A program made the position numbers and the translations under genes. Positions 61,634 through 64,000 of a stretch of 64,000 nucleotides of DNA are shown piece after piece. The notes under the pieces are model-generated. The model did no database searches. It was not told the DNA's origin and was given only the letters and a program-made list of their open reading frames with translations. The stretch covers positions 186,001 through 250,000 of the forward strand of contig DHPF01000007.1 of the NCBI GenBank assembly GCA_002407855.1. The letters are read 5' to 3'. This DNA is from Bacteroidales bacterium UBA5371. GTDB taxonomy: Bacteria > Bacteroidota > Bacteroidia > Bacteroidales > P3. Positions within the stretch are counted from its first letter, which is position 1; every line of letters begins with the position of its first letter.

Positions 61634-64000
61634 TTAGCTACATTTACTCCAACCACATGATGAGCAATTCTTACATCCACCTGAAAATATTATGGTTTCT
61701 TGTCCGCAAGAAGGGCAGGTTTCTCCTTGTGCTTTGGTGCCGTCTTGTATGTATTTCTTTAAGGCTCTTGCTACTCCGTTTTTCCAAGTGTTGATGGTGT
61801 CGGTGTCTAAGGTGAGTTTGGAGACTAAGTCTATTACATTATTTAATGGCATTCCGTGACGCAAAATTCCCGAAATAAGTTTGGCGTAGTTCCAATACTC
61901 TTTGTTGAATAGGCGAGAAAGTCCTGAAATAATAATTTCGTAACCATCTTTATCCAAACAAACAAAGTCGTATCTTGATTTTGCATCGGCTTTTTCCTTT
62001 ACCTTTACAACCCAACCCTTTGTTACACTCTCAGGAAGGAAGAACCTATCAGCTTTACCAGTAAATATTTCGTATGGACGCCCTTCATAAATACCTACAA
62101 CCGCTACCCATTTCTCTTTGTCATTTTGAAAACGAATTACGTCTGCTTCAAGTCGCTTTGGTCGCTTTGGAGCTTGTGTTTCTGTAAATATTAATTCTTT
62201 TTGAGCGTTGTTTGAAACCAACACTCCCTCTCTTGAACCTTCTCTATATATTGTCATTCCCTTGCAACCGCTTTCCCATGCTGTTTGATATATCTTGCTA
62301 ACAATTTCTTCGGAAGTTTCTTTTGGAATATTTACTGTTACACTTATTGAATGATCAACCCATTTCTGTACAGCTCCTTGCATTTTAACTTTCTGCACCC
62401 AATCAATATCGTTAGCAGTTGCTTTATAATAAGGAGATTTTGTTATAAGAGCATCTAATTGTTCTTGTGTATAGTGTTGTTTTATTTCTTTGACATCGTA
62501 TCCATTTACTTCTGCCCAAGTTGCAAATTTATGGTGAAGCACATTATATTCTTCCCATTGTTGTCCTTCTTGATCAACAAAGGTTGTATTATCTGTTTTA
62601 TCGTTGTGATTAACCTTTCGCCTTCTCTTATAGGCAACTTGGAAAGCTGGTTCTATTCCTGATGAGGTTTGAGTGCAAATGCTTACACTTCCTGTTGGAG
62701 CAATGGTTAATAGGGCTATGTTTCTTCTTCCATTTTTAACCATATCAGAATAAAGCTCTGGATTTACTTCTTTTATTCTATTAATTAATGGGTTCTTTTC
62801 TTCTAACTTTGCATCATATATAGGGAAAGAGCCTCTTTCCTTTGCCATTTCAACACTTGAAGCATAGGCTGAACAAGCTAATTCTTGTTGAACCTTTGTT
62901 GCAAACTCTGTTGCTTGGTCTGTTCCATAACGAAGTCCAAGTGCTGCCAACATATCTCCTTCTGCTGTTATGCCAAAGCCTGTTCTTCTGCCTTCCATGC
63001 ATTTTAGCTTAATGTTTAACCAAAGATTCTTTTCTACTCGTTTGATTTCTTCTTCTTCCGGATCTCTTTCTATCTTTTTTAATACTTTTTCTATCTTTTC
63101 AAGTTCCAAATCAATCAAATCGTCCATCATTCTTTGTCCCTTACGAACATGCGTTTTAAACAATTCAAAGTTAAACTTAGCTTTTTCAGTAAATGGATTT
63201 TCAACATAAGAATAAAGATTAATTGCTAATAATCTGCAACTATCATAAGGACAAAGAGGAATTTCACCACAAGGATTGGTTGAAACAGTTTTAAATCCAA
63301 AATTATCATAACAATCGGGCACAGACTCTTTTATTATTGTATCCCAAAACAAAACACCAGGCTCGGCACTCTGCCAAGCATTATGAATTATCTTATTCCA
63401 TAAGGCTCTTGCATCAACCTCTTTTACTACTTTTGGATTAGAACTACTTATTGGGAATTGCTGTTTATAGGGTTTTCCACTTGCAACACAACGCATAAAC
63501 TCATCATCAATCTTAACCGAAACATTTGCTCCTGTTATCTTACCCTGCTCCATTTTAGCATCAATAAAATCCTCAACATCTGGATGCTTCACAGAGATAG
63601 AAAGCATTAATGCACCACGACGCCCCCCTTGTGCAACCTCACGTGTTGTGTTGGAGTAACGTTCCATAAAGGGAACAATTCCTGTTGAAGTAAGGGCAGA
63701 ATTCTTAACAGCAGATGATTTAGGACGAATATGAGAAAGGTCGTGTCCAACTCCTCCTCTACGTTTCATTAGTTGTACTTGTTCTTCATCAATCTTTAAA
63801 ATCCCTCCATAAGAATCCGATTCTCCTGAATTACCAATAACAAAACAATTAGAAAGAGAAACTATCTGAAAATTATTACCTATTCCACTCATTGGGCTAC
63901 CCTGAGGAATAATGTACTTAAAGTCTTTCATTAGCTCAAATATCTCTTCCTTAGACATTGGATTTGGATACTTACTTTCAATACGTGCGAACTCCGAAGC
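61634..64000 (-). CDS. nrdJ: Adenosylcobalamin-dependent (class II) ribonucleotide reductase, 5' end outside window
   Basis: NrdJ reduces ribonucleotides with vitamin B12 and works without oxygen. The frame stays open to the window edge, 14 codons upstream of the ATG at 63956-63958 (it encodes EFARIESKYPNP), so the gene is partial and that ATG is internal. The visible part has PQGSPMSGIGN, the STNPCGEIPL active-site block, TAPTGSVSICTQTSSGIEP-like sequence (LTIAPTGSVS), and a zinc-binding C-terminus CPSCGQ...CKNCSSCGWSKC. No class I or III genes are in the window. Confidence 0.94.
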   Translation of the reverse strand, partial: ASEFARIESKYPNPMSKEEIFELMKDFKYIIPQGSPMSGIGNNFQIVSLSNCFVIGNSGESDSYGGILKIDEEQVQLMKRRGGVGHDLSHIRPKSSAVKNSALTSTGIVPFMERYSNTTREVAQGGRRGALMLSISVKHPDVEDFIDAKMEQGKITGANVSVKIDDEFMRCVASGKPYKQQFPISSSNPKVVKEVDARALWNKIIHNAWQSAEPGVLFWDTIIKESVPDCYDNFGFKTVSTNPCGEIPLCPYDSCRLLAINLYSYVENPFTEKAKFNFELFKTHVRKGQRMMDDLIDLELEKIEKVLKKIERDPEEEEIKRVEKNLWLNIKLKCMEGRRTGFGITAEGDMLAALGLRYGTDQATEFATKVQQELACSAYASSVEMAKERGSFPIYDAKLEEKNPLINRIKEVNPELYSDMVKNGRRNIALLTIAPTGSVSICTQTSSGIEPAFQVAYKRRRKVNHNDKTDNTTFVDQEGQQWEEYNVLHHKFATWAEVNGYDVKEIKQHYTQEQLDALITKSPYYKATANDIDWVQKVKMQGAVQKWVDHSISVTVNIPKETSEEIVSKIYQTAWESGCKGMTIYREGSREGVLVSNNAQKELIFTETQAPKRPKRLEADVIRFQNDKEKWVAVVGIYEGRPYEIFTGKADRFFLPESVTKGWVVKVKEKADAKSRYDFVCLDKDGYEIIISGLSRLFNKEYWNYAKLISGILRHGMPLNNVIDLVSKLTLDTDTINTWKNGVARALKKYIQDGTKAQGETCPSCGQETIIFSGGCKNCSSCGWSKCS

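Overview
The window is a piece of chromosome from an AT-rich member of the Bacteroidota, most likely a Bacteroidales-type anaerobe. Signs of this are the TAnnTTTG promoter elements in front of many genes, a GldB-like lipoprotein, a TonB receptor with a carboxypeptidase-regulatory N-terminal domain, a DUF4294 protein, the paired PpiC/SurA foldases, a short-LID adenylate kinase and IspG of bacteroidetal sequence type. A complete-looking Rnf gene set apart from rnfA, and a B12-dependent class II ribonucleotide reductase, point to anaerobic life. I see no rRNA, tRNA, CRISPR array, transposase or prophage gene. Nearly everything is core housekeeping.

Layout. 39-3515 (+): recJ and ettA. 3680-7010 (-): hpt, a double-length adenylate kinase, obgE and a PAP2 phosphatase. 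7055-8826: M20 amidohydrolase (-) and a small lipoprotein (+). 9514-16719 (+): guaB, two parvulin-type periplasmic foldases, a MoxR ATPase and a secreted protein, closed by a strong terminator. 16807-27661 (-): glutathione peroxidase, then a long envelope cluster (pantothenate kinase coaX, outer-membrane protein, TPR protein, lptC, DUF3298 lipoprotein, GldB-like lipoprotein, LTA-synthase-like sulfatase, lipid kinase, SUI1 factor). 27721-37794: purine, queuosine and phospholipid genes on both strands (purL, GSCFA, cutC, TM2 protein, a frr/aminotransferase/sugar-transferase operon, pssA-purS-queA). 38093-43751 (+): pyrH, a C69 dipeptidase, a His-rich membrane protein and a TonB receptor. 43795-53899 (-): a nuclease, ispG, rlmN, a radical SAM protein, a solo LutA-like protein, then rnfB-C-x-D-G-E. 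54180-64000: a GH3 glycosidase (-), sugar transporter, clpX, DUF4294, NlpC/P60 (+), then a helix-hairpin-helix outer-membrane protein and nrdJ (-), which runs off the window.

The least explained signal is a family of intergenic tandem repeats. At nine places (near 9000, 17600, 23400, 32500, 37850, 41250, 48750, 54100 and 59400) an 11-base core, TTAGAATCAAG or its complement, recurs with a period of exactly 21 bases, usually four or five times, mostly just past the stop codon of a gene. The period equals two helical turns and also seven codons. One frame of every array is almost stop-free and reads like a coiled-coil heptad. The core wobble positions hardly vary while amino-acid-changing positions do, so a DNA- or RNA-level role seems more likely than a peptide.

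Other points worth checking are an adenylate kinase with a second, catalytically degraded kinase lobe; an IspG of bacteroidetal type that lacks the usual large insert; an rnf operon with a secreted protein inserted between rnfC and rnfD and no rnfA; a 74-base same-strand overlap of a lipid kinase with SUI1; and a His-rich membrane protein beside a TonB receptor whose plug carries a CxxC motif.
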